In this document: positions 26,195 to 34,869 of the stretch, one piece after another
Numbering within the stretch: position 1 is the first letter of the stretch
Layout of the letters: each line of letters opens with the position of its first letter
Assembly: GCA_965248915.1 (NCBI GenBank)
Contig: OZ252216.1
Span: forward strand, 1,488,001 to 1,552,000
Direction of reading: 5' to 3'
Source of the DNA: CBDFLA01 sp965248915
Lineage (GTDB): Bacteria > Pseudomonadota > Alphaproteobacteria > M2410
DNA: 64,000 nt
Notes under the pieces: model-generated
The model's input: only the letters and a program-made list of their open reading frames with translations
What the model was told of the DNA's origin: nothing
The model's database searches: none
Program-made: the position numbers and the translations under genes

Positions 26195-26326
26195 CGACTA
26201 TCCGCGCTTCAAGGACCTCGCGGGGTGGCCCGCAAAGTCCTTCAAGCTGAGATTTCGACAGCCAAGCCAGACGGATTGCTGCCTCCCAACAAAGACCTCA
26301 TACAACTTACAAAGATGAACAGTTAG
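26195..26326 (+). pseudogene. Frameshifted duplicate of the 3' end of the TIR-TPR gene
   Basis: The first 92 bases align with 24220-24312 with about nine differences by hand count (near 90 percent identity), including one deleted G in the GGGTGG(G)CCC run. Correcting this deletion restores the reading frame: DYPRFKDLAGW-ARKVLQAEIS, then TAKPDGLLPPNKDLIQLTKM and a TAG stop at 26324-26326. The last 40 bases are more diverged but keep frame and length. No start, TIR or TolB-like part remains. It is a remnant of a second copy of the gene or of its tail. Confidence 0.85.
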
Positions 26327-26610
26327 TCGTTTTCTGGCCTTTCAACTCTGCAAGCATAGAAGTAAACGATCCGATCCATTTTCCAATCGACACCTTCATC
26401 AACCAGCATAATGTCCATCTCATGGTCGCCGTCCGTATCGACATAGTGCAATTGGGTATTGTCCGAGCGATAGGACAAAATCACATCGCCGTACTTTCGA
26501 GGGCGTTTGTCCGGATCAATGTCTGTACTGACAACAGTTTCACAATCATCAGCTGTTGCCGAAAATGGAAAGACCCCAATCACCAGAACCGCTAATAGAA
26601 TTCGCCACAT
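26323..26610 (-). CDS. Small secreted protein of unknown function
   Basis: A 95-residue product with a clear signal peptide (WRILLAVLVIGVFPFSATA, cleavage before DD at about 21) and a short acidic mature part with two cysteines (CETV and YACRV) that may form a disulfide. The DTDGDHEMDI stretch resembles a calcium-loop-like Asp-rich turn, but one copy is not enough to call an EF-hand. Its stop codon overlaps the end of the TIR-TPR remnant on the opposite strand. It follows pccB by 86 bases on the same strand. Confidence 0.6.
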   Translation of the reverse strand: MWRILLAVLVIGVFPFSATADDCETVVSTDIDPDKRPRKYGDVILSYRSDNTQLHYVDTDGDHEMDIMLVDEGVDWKMDRIVYFYACRVERPEND

Positions 26611-26696
26611 ACAACCCTCCGTGCGTTTGCCACACTACAACACCTAGCAAAGGGCTGGCAAGTAATCGAAAATAAGTAGTGAACGAGTATCACCAA

Positions 26697-28229
26697 TTAC
26701 AAAGGAATATTGTCATGCTTCTTCCAGGGCATCTCGACTTCCTTTTTCCGCAACATGGCAAGTGACCGCGCGATCCGCCGCCGTGTTGAGTGCGGCATGA
26801 TCACATCATCAATGTAACCACGTTCGGCCGCAACGAAAGGATTGAGGAAACGCTCTTCATACTCTTGTGTACGCGCAGCAATCTTGTTCTCATCGCCAAT
26901 GTCTTTTCGGAAGATAATCTCCACCGCCCCTTTGGCACCCATCACGGCAATTTGCGCGGTCGGCCACGCGTAATTGACATCACCGCCCAAGTGTTTGGAC
27001 GACATGACATCGTACGCACCGCCGTAGGCTTTGCGTGTAATCACGGTGACTTTGGGAACCGTTGCTTCGCCGTAAGCAAAGAGAAGCTTTGCCCCATGTT
27101 TGATCAACCCGCCGTATTCCTGATCAGTGCCAGGTAAGAACCCTGGCACATCAACAAACGTAACAATTGGAATGTCAAAGCAGTCGCAAAAGCGAACGAA
27201 ACGCGCGCCCTTCCGGCTTGCGTCAGAATCCAGCACGCCGGCCAGAACCATCGGTTGATTGGCAAGAAAGCCAACGGTCCTGCCATCGATCCGTCCAAAC
27301 CCTGTAACCATGTTCTGGGCAAAGGCCTCTTGGATTTCAAAGAAATCACCTTCGTCGGTTACTTTAAGGATGAGTTCCTTGATGTCGTACGGTTTGTTAG
27401 GATTGTCCGGAACAAGACTATCAAGCGAGAGCTCAATACGGTCGATATCATCCTCCGTTGGCAAGACCGGAACATCATCTCGGTTCGACAAGGGGAGAAG
27501 GTTCACTAATCGCCTCACTTGTGTGAGTGCTTGAATATCGTCGTCATAGGCACCATCCGCAATGGATGATTTTGACGTATGAATACGCGCGCCACCAAGT
27601 TCTTCAGCGGTAACGGTCTCTTGTGTCACCGTCTTGACCACATCAGGCCCGGTAACAAACATGTAGGAACGATCTCGTACCATAAAGATGAAGTCCGTCA
27701 TCGCTGGCGAGTAGACATCACCGCCAGCACACGGTCCCATAATCACCGAGATCTGAGGAATGACGCCCGAAGCGGTAATGTTGCGTTGAAAGACTTCGCC
27801 ATATCCGCCGAGAGCTGCAACTCCTTCTTGAATGCGGGCACCGCCTGCATCAAACAAGCCAATGATCGGCGCTCCAGCTTTCAACGCCATATCTTGAATC
27901 TTGCAGATCTTCTGAGCATGCGTCTCCGACAAAGACCCGCCAAACACGGTGAAGTCTTTGGCGAACACAAAAACCAATCGCCCGCTGATGGTGCCCCAAC
28001 CGGTCACGACGCCGTCACCGGAGATCCCCTGCTCTTCCATACCAAAGTCGGTACAACGATGCTCGACGAACATGTCCCACTCTTCGAAGGACTCTTCGTC
28101 AAGCAATACTTCGATACGCTCCCGCGCGGTCAGCTTGCCTTTCGCGTGTTGCGACTCAATCCGCCTCTGCCCGCCACCTTGGCGTGCTTGTTCTCTCTTC
28201 TCTTCAAGTTGGCGAAGAATGTCTTGCAT
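26697..28229 (-). CDS. pccB: Propionyl-CoA carboxylase beta (carboxyltransferase) subunit
   Basis: Carboxylates propionyl-CoA with biotin charged by PccA. The 510 residues contain the N- and C-carboxyltransferase halves: KLTARERIEVLLDEESFEEW, FAKDFTVFGGSLSETHAQKI, IGLFDAGGARIQEGVAALGG and, near the end, DVPGFLPGTDQEYGGLIKHG and RKAYGGAYDVMSSKHLGGD. These are the PCC beta signatures. The C-terminus MPWKKHDNIPL is conserved in the family. pccA lies downstream on the same strand after about 6 kb of unrelated genes instead of the usual short spacing. Confidence 0.96.
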   Translation of the reverse strand: MQDILRQLEEKREQARQGGGQRRIESQHAKGKLTARERIEVLLDEESFEEWDMFVEHRCTDFGMEEQGISGDGVVTGWGTISGRLVFVFAKDFTVFGGSLSETHAQKICKIQDMALKAGAPIIGLFDAGGARIQEGVAALGGYGEVFQRNITASGVIPQISVIMGPCAGGDVYSPAMTDFIFMVRDRSYMFVTGPDVVKTVTQETVTAEELGGARIHTSKSSIADGAYDDDIQALTQVRRLVNLLPLSNRDDVPVLPTEDDIDRIELSLDSLVPDNPNKPYDIKELILKVTDEGDFFEIQEAFAQNMVTGFGRIDGRTVGFLANQPMVLAGVLDSDASRKGARFVRFCDCFDIPIVTFVDVPGFLPGTDQEYGGLIKHGAKLLFAYGEATVPKVTVITRKAYGGAYDVMSSKHLGGDVNYAWPTAQIAVMGAKGAVEIIFRKDIGDENKIAARTQEYEERFLNPFVAAERGYIDDVIMPHSTRRRIARSLAMLRKKEVEMPWKKHDNIPL

Positions 28230-28331
28230 GGTGAACTCCGATTAGAAGGGTCATTTTTCTTGGGCCGAGTCGGCATTGAGCCAAGCCATGACATAGCAGC
28301 CAAGCCCAATCTTGCCAATTGCTTAAGGAAG

Positions 28332-29054
28332 CTAGGCGCTTTGACCTCTTAGGCTCTGTTGAAACTTCTTGATGGCGACGATCTCATCGCAGATCGCCGC
28401 TCGCCGCTCTGCTGCTTCTTCGTCTTGTCCCCATTGGGCCTCTTGCCACAACTCGTCGACCAAAGAGAGCGCGTGGGCCTCTTCTGCTGTCACCTCATTG
28501 TGGAACAACGCCAGTGCAAGAACTGTCGAACCAAGAAGTGGAATTGTTGGATGAACTCCAGCCAATTCAAATCGGTCGAGACTTTGCAAGAATCGACGAA
28601 GGTTCTCAATCGAAGCCACAGGTTGATCTATTGCTGAAATTCCAACCGTTACGTCCAGCGCAAATCCTACTGCATCTGCAGCCCATTGAAGAAGAGGATC
28701 CCACTTCTCGGCCTGGTGTCCCCGCAACTCCGGAGGTGTTTCAGCCCGGTAACACAAGAGATCGGAACCAGCATAATCAACAGCGGTTTCTACAAATCGA
28801 TTACATTCTGTCGCATCTCTGTCGACCGCCCCTTGCGCTAAACGGGTAACAGGCATCGATTTTGGATCGATGGTTTCCTCTTGTGCCGCCCACTCTTGCA
28901 GGATCAGGTGCGCAGTCGCTTCTTGCGGAACGGAGAGGACAGTCCGGCCAGGGGTAAGAACAGGTCGTTCATCAAGATGAATTGTGAATCCATCGTCTTC
29001 TCTGACGACTAAGACATCTTTGTAAATTCGCTTGATGGACACGGGTGCGCTCAA
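28332..29054 (-). CDS. ATP12-family F1 ATPase assembly chaperone
   Basis: The homologue of mitochondrial Atp12, which binds the F1 alpha subunit before assembly. The 240 residues begin with a beta-rich domain (KRIYKDVLVVREDDGFTIHL, ERPVLTPGRTVLSVP) followed by MPVTRLAQGAVDRD and the DLLCYRAETPPELRGHQAE stretch that are diagnostic, then a helical C-domain. In bacteria the family is mostly confined to Alphaproteobacteria. It lies 102 bases upstream of pccB on the same strand and 20 bases after the AsmA gene. Confidence 0.93.
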   Translation of the reverse strand: MSAPVSIKRIYKDVLVVREDDGFTIHLDERPVLTPGRTVLSVPQEATAHLILQEWAAQEETIDPKSMPVTRLAQGAVDRDATECNRFVETAVDYAGSDLLCYRAETPPELRGHQAEKWDPLLQWAADAVGFALDVTVGISAIDQPVASIENLRRFLQSLDRFELAGVHPTIPLLGSTVLALALFHNEVTAEEAHALSLVDELWQEAQWGQDEEAAERRAAICDEIVAIKKFQQSLRGQSA

Positions 29055-29074
29055 CTCGCTTCGTCGATTGGTTT

Positions 29075-31057
29075 CTATTTCGCTTTCTTGAAGTCGAAAT
29101 CGTACCGTTCGTCAATATCATCGTGGATCGTGATTGTCCCACGATTGAGTTCAGGCGACCCAAGCAATGCACTAATGCACGGATTTTCGCCCTTTGCATC
29201 GTCATCGATAAGTGGCAACAAATCCTCATCTGCCTCCCTGACCAAGGCAAACCGACCCAGTGCCCCGGCAATGCCCCGAGAGACCGATCGGTCGTCCAAA
29301 TTGAAATAGGGTTGGGTGAGCGAACCTGTGACCCGAAGATCAGACGCATAGTCCAATAATGCCGGATTGAGAGGACGCGGCGCTAACCGAAGATCTACAG
29401 ATTCGGTTCCAAAGTTCAGATTGCCCCGCCCAGTCGTAATTAGATTGTGGGTTTGGATCAAAAAGGCGCGACTCTTGGCAAATCCATTTTTGATATCAAA
29501 TCGACTGACCGCACAATTCAAATTGATTTCCCGGGGCGCGTCGCCAATCGTACCATCTTCCAGCACCTGTGCTGCCAAAGGCCTGAGCTGCGCCATGAGA
29601 TCTCCGCCAAAGAACCGCCCAGCCCGTTCAGAGAGTTTTCCCGACCCGACAATCAGATTTGTCTGACCGTCCGCATTGGCGAACATACTTGCGATCGTAT
29701 CTCCTTCTCCATTGATATCGGCCGCGAAATCGAGCCTAGCTTGGAACTCGTCCATCACATTCATATCGGCCAGAAAGAGACCGAAATCGAAATTCGTAAG
29801 CGATGCAATCAATCTGAATTTCGGCGATAGTCTTGCGTCAACAATGAGCGAGGCATCAAACGCCCCATCCAAAAATGAAACAGCAACAGGATTCGCTGAC
29901 AAGACACCGTCCAGCAGGATAATTCTCACTTGGCCGTCATTCAGCAAGCCATTGGCCAGAAGAATGCGATCAGCGTAGTAGTCGAGCTCAATTTCCGAAG
30001 ATAAGAGAAATTCGATAGGAAGAGGATCATCGGAAAACAACTTTTTCGGCTTGCGTCGCAATCGAGCGCCTTCAAACGCATCAAGATCGAGAAGTTCAGA
30101 ACGCAGCGCGCCAGTTATGGTCAGGCTTTCATCGCGCTTAATCTCAATCCTTCCGTTTACATCTCCCCGCCCAATCCCGGCGTAAAGATCCTCAATCACG
30201 AAGTGTGACCTTGTGCCCGAAATGTTGGCGGTCAATGTAGTCGGCACATTTTGTTGCAAGTCGGTGATCCCAAGGAGAATTGCGACATCGGCAAGTTGTG
30301 GCGCATCGCCTTCCGCCAACAAATCAAGGCCAACGCTTTCGAGTTCGCCAAACGACCCTGAGACATTGAGATTTGCCGTTCCACTCTGAAAGGTCCCATC
30401 GATGAAAACCCGGTGGCCACTTAAAAAGGCAGAGACCGGACCAGATCGCCCTGTGAAGTGCACCTCTTGACCTTCAATGAACCCCATCGCTTCAAGATTG
30501 AGACCAATCTCACCAGGTGTGGCCGTTGCATCAGACAAAACCATCGTAAACACCGGCGTCGCTGCATTGATCAATTCAATCTGTCCACCAATCAACCGGA
30601 GACGGTTGAGGGCCGACATCCTAAAAGGTTCAGGCCCTGCCAACTTGAAACCAGATGAGGGGGCACGGTCCACGACATTCATGTCGCGACTAGGAACAAG
30701 GGACAAATCCGTATCAATGAGTTCAAGTGTTTCGACTTCGATACGACGGTGCAGCAAGGGCTTGAGACGAACCAGCGCCCGCATCTTCCCAATCTGCGCG
30801 GCGTAGGGAGCTACCGTTTCTGTCAATGGCTTGCGGTCATTGATCCCGACGCTCTCGAATGTCAGCCAAATACCCGGCGCCTTCGCAAGATCGAGGCCGA
30901 TAGGTCCAGAAACGATGATTTCCTGATCAAACTCTTCGCTGAGCATCGCTCCGACATCGGGCAACACTGGGCGTAAGTCGAGCGTGAACGGCGCGATCAA
31001 AAGACCGGCGATCATCAATACCATGGATGCGAGAATGGTGCCCCCAACTTTTCGCAA
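29075..31057 (-). CDS. AsmA family protein
   Basis: A 660-residue envelope protein anchored by one N-terminal membrane helix (about 7-25) with the rest in the periplasm. The N-part (VLPDVGAMLSEEFDQEIIVS, LTFESVGI) and the C-terminal region (AQLRPLAAQVLEDG, NLNFGTESVDLRLAPRPL) match AsmA. The large beta-rich middle is poorly conserved. AsmA-like proteins are thought to carry phospholipids between the membranes; that role is inferred from family. A second, larger member is at 53 kb. Confidence 0.88.
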   Translation of the reverse strand: MRKVGGTILASMVLMIAGLLIAPFTLDLRPVLPDVGAMLSEEFDQEIIVSGPIGLDLAKAPGIWLTFESVGINDRKPLTETVAPYAAQIGKMRALVRLKPLLHRRIEVETLELIDTDLSLVPSRDMNVVDRAPSSGFKLAGPEPFRMSALNRLRLIGGQIELINAATPVFTMVLSDATATPGEIGLNLEAMGFIEGQEVHFTGRSGPVSAFLSGHRVFIDGTFQSGTANLNVSGSFGELESVGLDLLAEGDAPQLADVAILLGITDLQQNVPTTLTANISGTRSHFVIEDLYAGIGRGDVNGRIEIKRDESLTITGALRSELLDLDAFEGARLRRKPKKLFSDDPLPIEFLLSSEIELDYYADRILLANGLLNDGQVRIILLDGVLSANPVAVSFLDGAFDASLIVDARLSPKFRLIASLTNFDFGLFLADMNVMDEFQARLDFAADINGEGDTIASMFANADGQTNLIVGSGKLSERAGRFFGGDLMAQLRPLAAQVLEDGTIGDAPREINLNCAVSRFDIKNGFAKSRAFLIQTHNLITTGRGNLNFGTESVDLRLAPRPLNPALLDYASDLRVTGSLTQPYFNLDDRSVSRGIAGALGRFALVREADEDLLPLIDDDAKGENPCISALLGSPELNRGTITIHDDIDERYDFDFKKAK

Positions 31058-31094
31058 CGTCTCACCCTCACCCTAGTCGATCTGGTGTTTGACT

Positions 31095-31766
31095 CTACCC
31101 AGGCCAGATCTCGTTTAGAACTCGATGCAGCGCGTCAAATCGATCTATGACCGATATTGCCCCCGCCGCCATCAGCTCTTCTGGGTCATGATAGCCCCAT
31201 TTTACGCCCACCGCATGCGTTCCTGCATTTTTGGCGAGTTCAATATCGAAGATTGTGTCGCCGACGACAACCGTTTCGTCCGGATCGGCCCCAATCTGCG
31301 CCATCGCATCGGTCAAAATCTGAGGATCTGGCTTGCCTGGACCGTCATCGGCGGACTTAATAATATCAAAGTAGGGCTCAAGCCCGTGTTGAGCCAGCAC
31401 TGCATCGACCCCGCGTCGAGACTTGCCTGTGGCCATTCCCATATGGTGGCCGACCCTTCGCAGAGCGTCCAAGACCTCCTTGGTCCCTTCAAATAATGGT
31501 TCATGAACCTTCTCCGTCTCTCGGATGGTAAAAAAGGCTTCCCGATACGTCTCCGCGACCCGGGCGGCCAGTTCGGGATCACCATCCTCCAGAAGAACCA
31601 TAATGGCTTCATCTAGGTGAAGACCAACCACCCGGCGCACCGCGCTTCGCGGCAAAGGATCAAGTCCATGCGCCGCAAAAGCCCGTGACATGGCTTCTGC
31701 AATCATGAATTGGCTGTCCACCAAGGTTCCGTCGCAATCAAAGACGATGAAACGTGGAGTATTCAT
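31095..31766 (-). CDS. HAD-superfamily phosphatase (phosphoglycolate phosphatase-like)
   Basis: The 223 residues show all HAD motifs: FDCDGTLVDS with Asp10 and Asp12, MATGKSRRGVDAVL for motif II/III, and GDTIFDIELAKNAG for motif IV. An alpha-helical cap between motifs I and II makes it subfamily IA, closest in style to Gph/PGP proteins. Substrate is not fixed by the sequence. It starts within the stop region of the pseudouridine synthase gene (four-base overlap), so it is part of the fluC-rlu-HAD operon. Confidence 0.9.
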   Translation of the reverse strand: MNTPRFIVFDCDGTLVDSQFMIAEAMSRAFAAHGLDPLPRSAVRRVVGLHLDEAIMVLLEDGDPELAARVAETYREAFFTIRETEKVHEPLFEGTKEVLDALRRVGHHMGMATGKSRRGVDAVLAQHGLEPYFDIIKSADDGPGKPDPQILTDAMAQIGADPDETVVVGDTIFDIELAKNAGTHAVGVKWGYHDPEELMAAGAISVIDRFDALHRVLNEIWPG

Positions 31767-32770
31767 CCATCCAAATCCAATTCATCAAAGGCACCTTCGC
31801 CCTCATTTTCTTCGAAAGTGAGAAGCGACCAGGTTTTTACCATGTGGTTGGGCAAAGGGGCTTCCACAACAAGCTGCCCTTTTCGCGGGTGAGGCAGAGA
31901 TATCGACCTCGCATGGAGGTGCATCTGCTTTGATATCTCACCGCCCAGCACTGCGTCTGGCCCGCCATATTTTCTGTCGCCGACTATGGCATGGTCGATG
32001 GCTGCACTGTGAACCCTTAGTTGATGCGTTCGTCCTGTCGTCGGCATCAAAGCAACCCAGGAAGATTGTTGCCCGGCCCGTGCCACCACTGAGTAGTGCG
32101 TGATCGCCTTTTGAGCTTCACTAAAGAGCTCTGGCGTCTCGTCGGTCACCGGCACCATGCGCTCACCATATTGACCGCCTGCTTGTTTCGCGATCGGCAA
32201 ATTGATCGTGCCTTGCTCTGGACGTGGTACTCCGACACAAAGCGCCCAATAGATCTTTCGAGCCTTCTTTCCTTTGAATGACTTTCCGAGCTTTCCTGCA
32301 TAAGCACCTGATTTTGCGAGCAAAAGGACACCGCTTGTATCCTTGTCGAGACGGTGAACAAGCCGCGGTCGCTCCGCACCCTCTTCAACCAATCCCGGCA
32401 ACATCGCGTCCAAATGACGCTCCGTCATGCTTCCACCTTGAACCGCAAGACCTGGTGGTTTGTTAAGCGCTATCACGGCATCATCTTCGTAAATCACAAG
32501 ACTGCGGACAAATTCTCGGTCCCGCGCGCTGACATATTCTGGCGTCTTGGGTAATGAATCGCTGTCGCGCAAAGGCGGCACCCGCACTGTCTGACCTTCG
32601 ACGATCCGCGCTGAGGATTTGACCCGTTTCCCATCAAGGCGAACCTGGCCGGTTCGAAGGAGTTTTTCGAGCCGACTGCGCGGCAAATCGGGAAAGCGGT
32701 CTTTGAACCACCGGTCGATCCTGCGCCCATCCTCAGCGTCTGTTACTTCGAATTTTTGTACGCCGCTCAT
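31763..32770 (-). CDS. RluC/RluD-family 23S rRNA pseudouridine synthase
   Basis: Converts uridine to pseudouridine in large-subunit rRNA. An S4 RNA-binding domain occupies about 16-65 (RSRLEKLLRTGQVRLDGKRV) and the catalytic domain carries LVHRLDKDTSGVLLLAKS with the catalytic Asp142, plus GRTHQLRVHSA. The 335-residue length fits RluC. The exact target uridines cannot be read from sequence. It overlaps by four bases both the upstream fluC and the downstream HAD gene. Confidence 0.93.
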   Translation of the reverse strand: MSGVQKFEVTDAEDGRRIDRWFKDRFPDLPRSRLEKLLRTGQVRLDGKRVKSSARIVEGQTVRVPPLRDSDSLPKTPEYVSARDREFVRSLVIYEDDAVIALNKPPGLAVQGGSMTERHLDAMLPGLVEEGAERPRLVHRLDKDTSGVLLLAKSGAYAGKLGKSFKGKKARKIYWALCVGVPRPEQGTINLPIAKQAGGQYGERMVPVTDETPELFSEAQKAITHYSVVARAGQQSSWVALMPTTGRTHQLRVHSAAIDHAIVGDRKYGGPDAVLGGEISKQMHLHARSISLPHPRKGQLVVEAPLPNHMVKTWSLLTFEENEGEGAFDELDLDG

Positions 32771-33159
32771 GTCAGCACCGCCCGCATGATCGCCAGCCCG
32801 GCAAACAAAGCGGCTATCGCGAGAACGACCGATGAAACAATATAGAGAAAGGACGGCAACAATTGGCCCCGTTCAAACAGCGTGATCGCATCAAGGGCGA
32901 AGGTCGAAAAAGTTGTGAAACCGCCCAGCACCCCGACCGCCAGGAATGCACGTGCTTCCAAGCTGAGATTGAGTTTGAGGGCCGCCGCTTCAATCAATAC
33001 GCCCATTAGGAACGACCCCAACACATTGACCAATAATGTGCCCCAGGGGAAACCAAGCCCCATCAACCGGATCATCCAAGTCGAAACCAAATGTCGACTG
33101 GCTGCGCCAACTGCCCCGCCAAGAGCGACCGCTAGTGTAATCTGGAGCGCCTGAGGCAT
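32767..33159 (-). CDS. crcB: Fluoride channel FluC/CrcB
   Basis: A small dual-topology fluoride exporter. The 130 residues contain four membrane segments with the family marks GGAVGAASRHLVSTW, GTLLVNVLGSFLMG and GGFTTFSTFALD, the last including the phenylalanine-box Phe residues and the TM3 break that binds Na+. No fluoride riboswitch was recognised in the 37 bases before it. It heads the operon with the pseudouridine synthase and HAD genes. Confidence 0.95.
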   Translation of the reverse strand: MPQALQITLAVALGGAVGAASRHLVSTWMIRLMGLGFPWGTLLVNVLGSFLMGVLIEAAALKLNLSLEARAFLAVGVLGGFTTFSTFALDAITLFERGQLLPSFLYIVSSVVLAIAALFAGLAIMRAVLT

Positions 33160-33196
33160 AGTCGAGAAAGGCCTTTCTGTATCTTCAAGAGCTCTG

Positions 33197-34621
33197 CTAA
33201 ACCGGTTTTATTGCGGTTGCAGGTGTTGGACTTCCACTGACACCGCCTCTTACGGCACGTTTTTCCGATTTTTTCCACTCTCTGCGCAAGTAGAACGAAT
33301 ACTCCGAACAATCAATCTGAATTGTATGGCTCTCTGACGATGTAAAACGCGATTTCATCCACGTATCGTAGGCCGCCATCTCAGACCGCATGACCCCCTT
33401 GTCCGGCAACACCACCTCGCCCACCAAGTAATCCGCCACAAAATTCGATTGCAGTTCGGCAATCGGCATCATGGCACACAGCGGTTGGACCAATGCAATA
33501 AAGGCCAAGTTCTCAATTTCTGGGTTGAAGATCCTCTGCCATAAAGGAATTGAATTCTGCGGCGCCGAAATGAAGTCTTTGTCAAAGAAAGGAAAGGTCA
33601 CATTGTATCCAGTGGCATAGATGATCGCATCGACGTCTTCCACCGAGCCATCCTCAAACATCACCTGATGACCCATCAGTTTCTTGATGTTCCCTTTCGG
33701 TGTGATGTCCCCGTGGATCAAACGGGCGTGCAGCTCTTGGCTCACTGTGGGATGGCGCATGTGGAATGGCTCCTTGGGCTCTTTCAATCCAACCCGCGTC
33801 GGCGACCCAAGGTTCCGCGTCAGCAGTTTTTCAATCACCCGGTCTGTCATCTTAAGTCTAAGACTGCGTGGTATCACCGCACGGATCAGACGCTCCTTCC
33901 AAGACGGCATCACCATCGGGTTTCGGGCCAACGCATCCTGTGGCACATTGCCAAAGACCTTCGGTACAATCCAAACACCTGAGCGCTGCGCCAGATAGAC
34001 GTTTCGGGCTCCCTGCCCCACATGTCCAAGTTCACAAGCTATATCCATTGCCGTATTACCCATGCCGACAACTACAACGTTCTTGTCGCGAAGGTCGTGC
34101 GGCGTCTGAGTGTCAATATAGTGATGGGCATGAAACTGCGGACCGTCAAACTGACCAGGGAAATCCACCATGCGCGGATCCCAGTGATGACCATTGGCAA
34201 CACAGAGAAAATCATAATGTTCGACAGAGACGCCCTCAGGACCCTCTACCGAAATTTCCCAAGTTCCATCATCGAGCCGCTTGCAGGCTTTTACCTCAGT
34301 GTTGAACTGGATTTGGTCTCGTACGCCAAACTCATCTACGTAACGATTGTATTCAGCATAGATTTCATCATGGGTCGGATACTCAGCAATCTCGGACCGA
34401 AACTTGAAATCCGATAACTCCATCATCCGTTTTGAAGTGTTGATATGAAGCGAACGATAGCAAGTCGATTGGCCATTATCGTTGTCGAATCGCCAGATGC
34501 CGCCAATACCGCTTCCCTTTTCGTAAACGACAACGGGAACCCCGTGCTGTTTGAGAACCTTCGCACAAATCACACCGCTCGTTCCGGCGCCAATCACACA
34601 TGTCTTCGGCCGCTCGACCAT
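33197..34621 (-). CDS. Flavin-containing monooxygenase (FMO/Baeyer-Villiger type)
   Basis: An NADPH- and FAD-dependent monooxygenase of 474 residues. FAD-binding GAGTSG at 11-16, NADPH-binding VVGMGNTAMDIACELG in the middle, and the linking FMO motif FPGQFDGPQFHAHHY which fits the FxGxxxHxxxY/W pattern. ATGYN near residue 335 is the second conserved dinucleotide motif. Likely oxidises a soft nucleophile or a ketone; substrate is unknown. The gene is alone between fluC and parE. Confidence 0.88.
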   Translation of the reverse strand: MVERPKTCVIGAGTSGVICAKVLKQHGVPVVVYEKGSGIGGIWRFDNDNGQSTCYRSLHINTSKRMMELSDFKFRSEIAEYPTHDEIYAEYNRYVDEFGVRDQIQFNTEVKACKRLDDGTWEISVEGPEGVSVEHYDFLCVANGHHWDPRMVDFPGQFDGPQFHAHHYIDTQTPHDLRDKNVVVVGMGNTAMDIACELGHVGQGARNVYLAQRSGVWIVPKVFGNVPQDALARNPMVMPSWKERLIRAVIPRSLRLKMTDRVIEKLLTRNLGSPTRVGLKEPKEPFHMRHPTVSQELHARLIHGDITPKGNIKKLMGHQVMFEDGSVEDVDAIIYATGYNVTFPFFDKDFISAPQNSIPLWQRIFNPEIENLAFIALVQPLCAMMPIAELQSNFVADYLVGEVVLPDKGVMRSEMAAYDTWMKSRFTSSESHTIQIDCSEYSFYLRREWKKSEKRAVRGGVSGSPTPATAIKPV

Positions 34622-34869
34622 CTAGGTCTCCTAGTCGCTTGGATCAATTATGGAAATCGAACATGACACTCCCTTCCCGACAGCGTCAAGGCGCGGACGG
34701 AAAAGCACAAACGAATCAGCTAGGTGAAAGGGATCGGGACGATTACACTTCTGCAAGCAACAAATTTTCCCTGGCGAATCTGAGCTTGCTTGATTCACAT
34801 GGCGGCCTGGCCTATTCACAAGCCTTACGCCCTTTATTGCCAGAAAGTTCACACGAGTTAAGGAGTCCC

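Noticed and set aside
27579..28352. A 257-codon open frame on the plus strand
   Set aside because: It is antisense to pccB, whose protein is fully conserved over the whole span; the antisense product has no recognisable domain.
34600..34869. N-terminal extension of ParE by 90 residues
   Set aside because: The sequence before 34870 does not match ParE, and the ATG at 34870 has an AAGGAG site; the upstream part is an accidental open frame.
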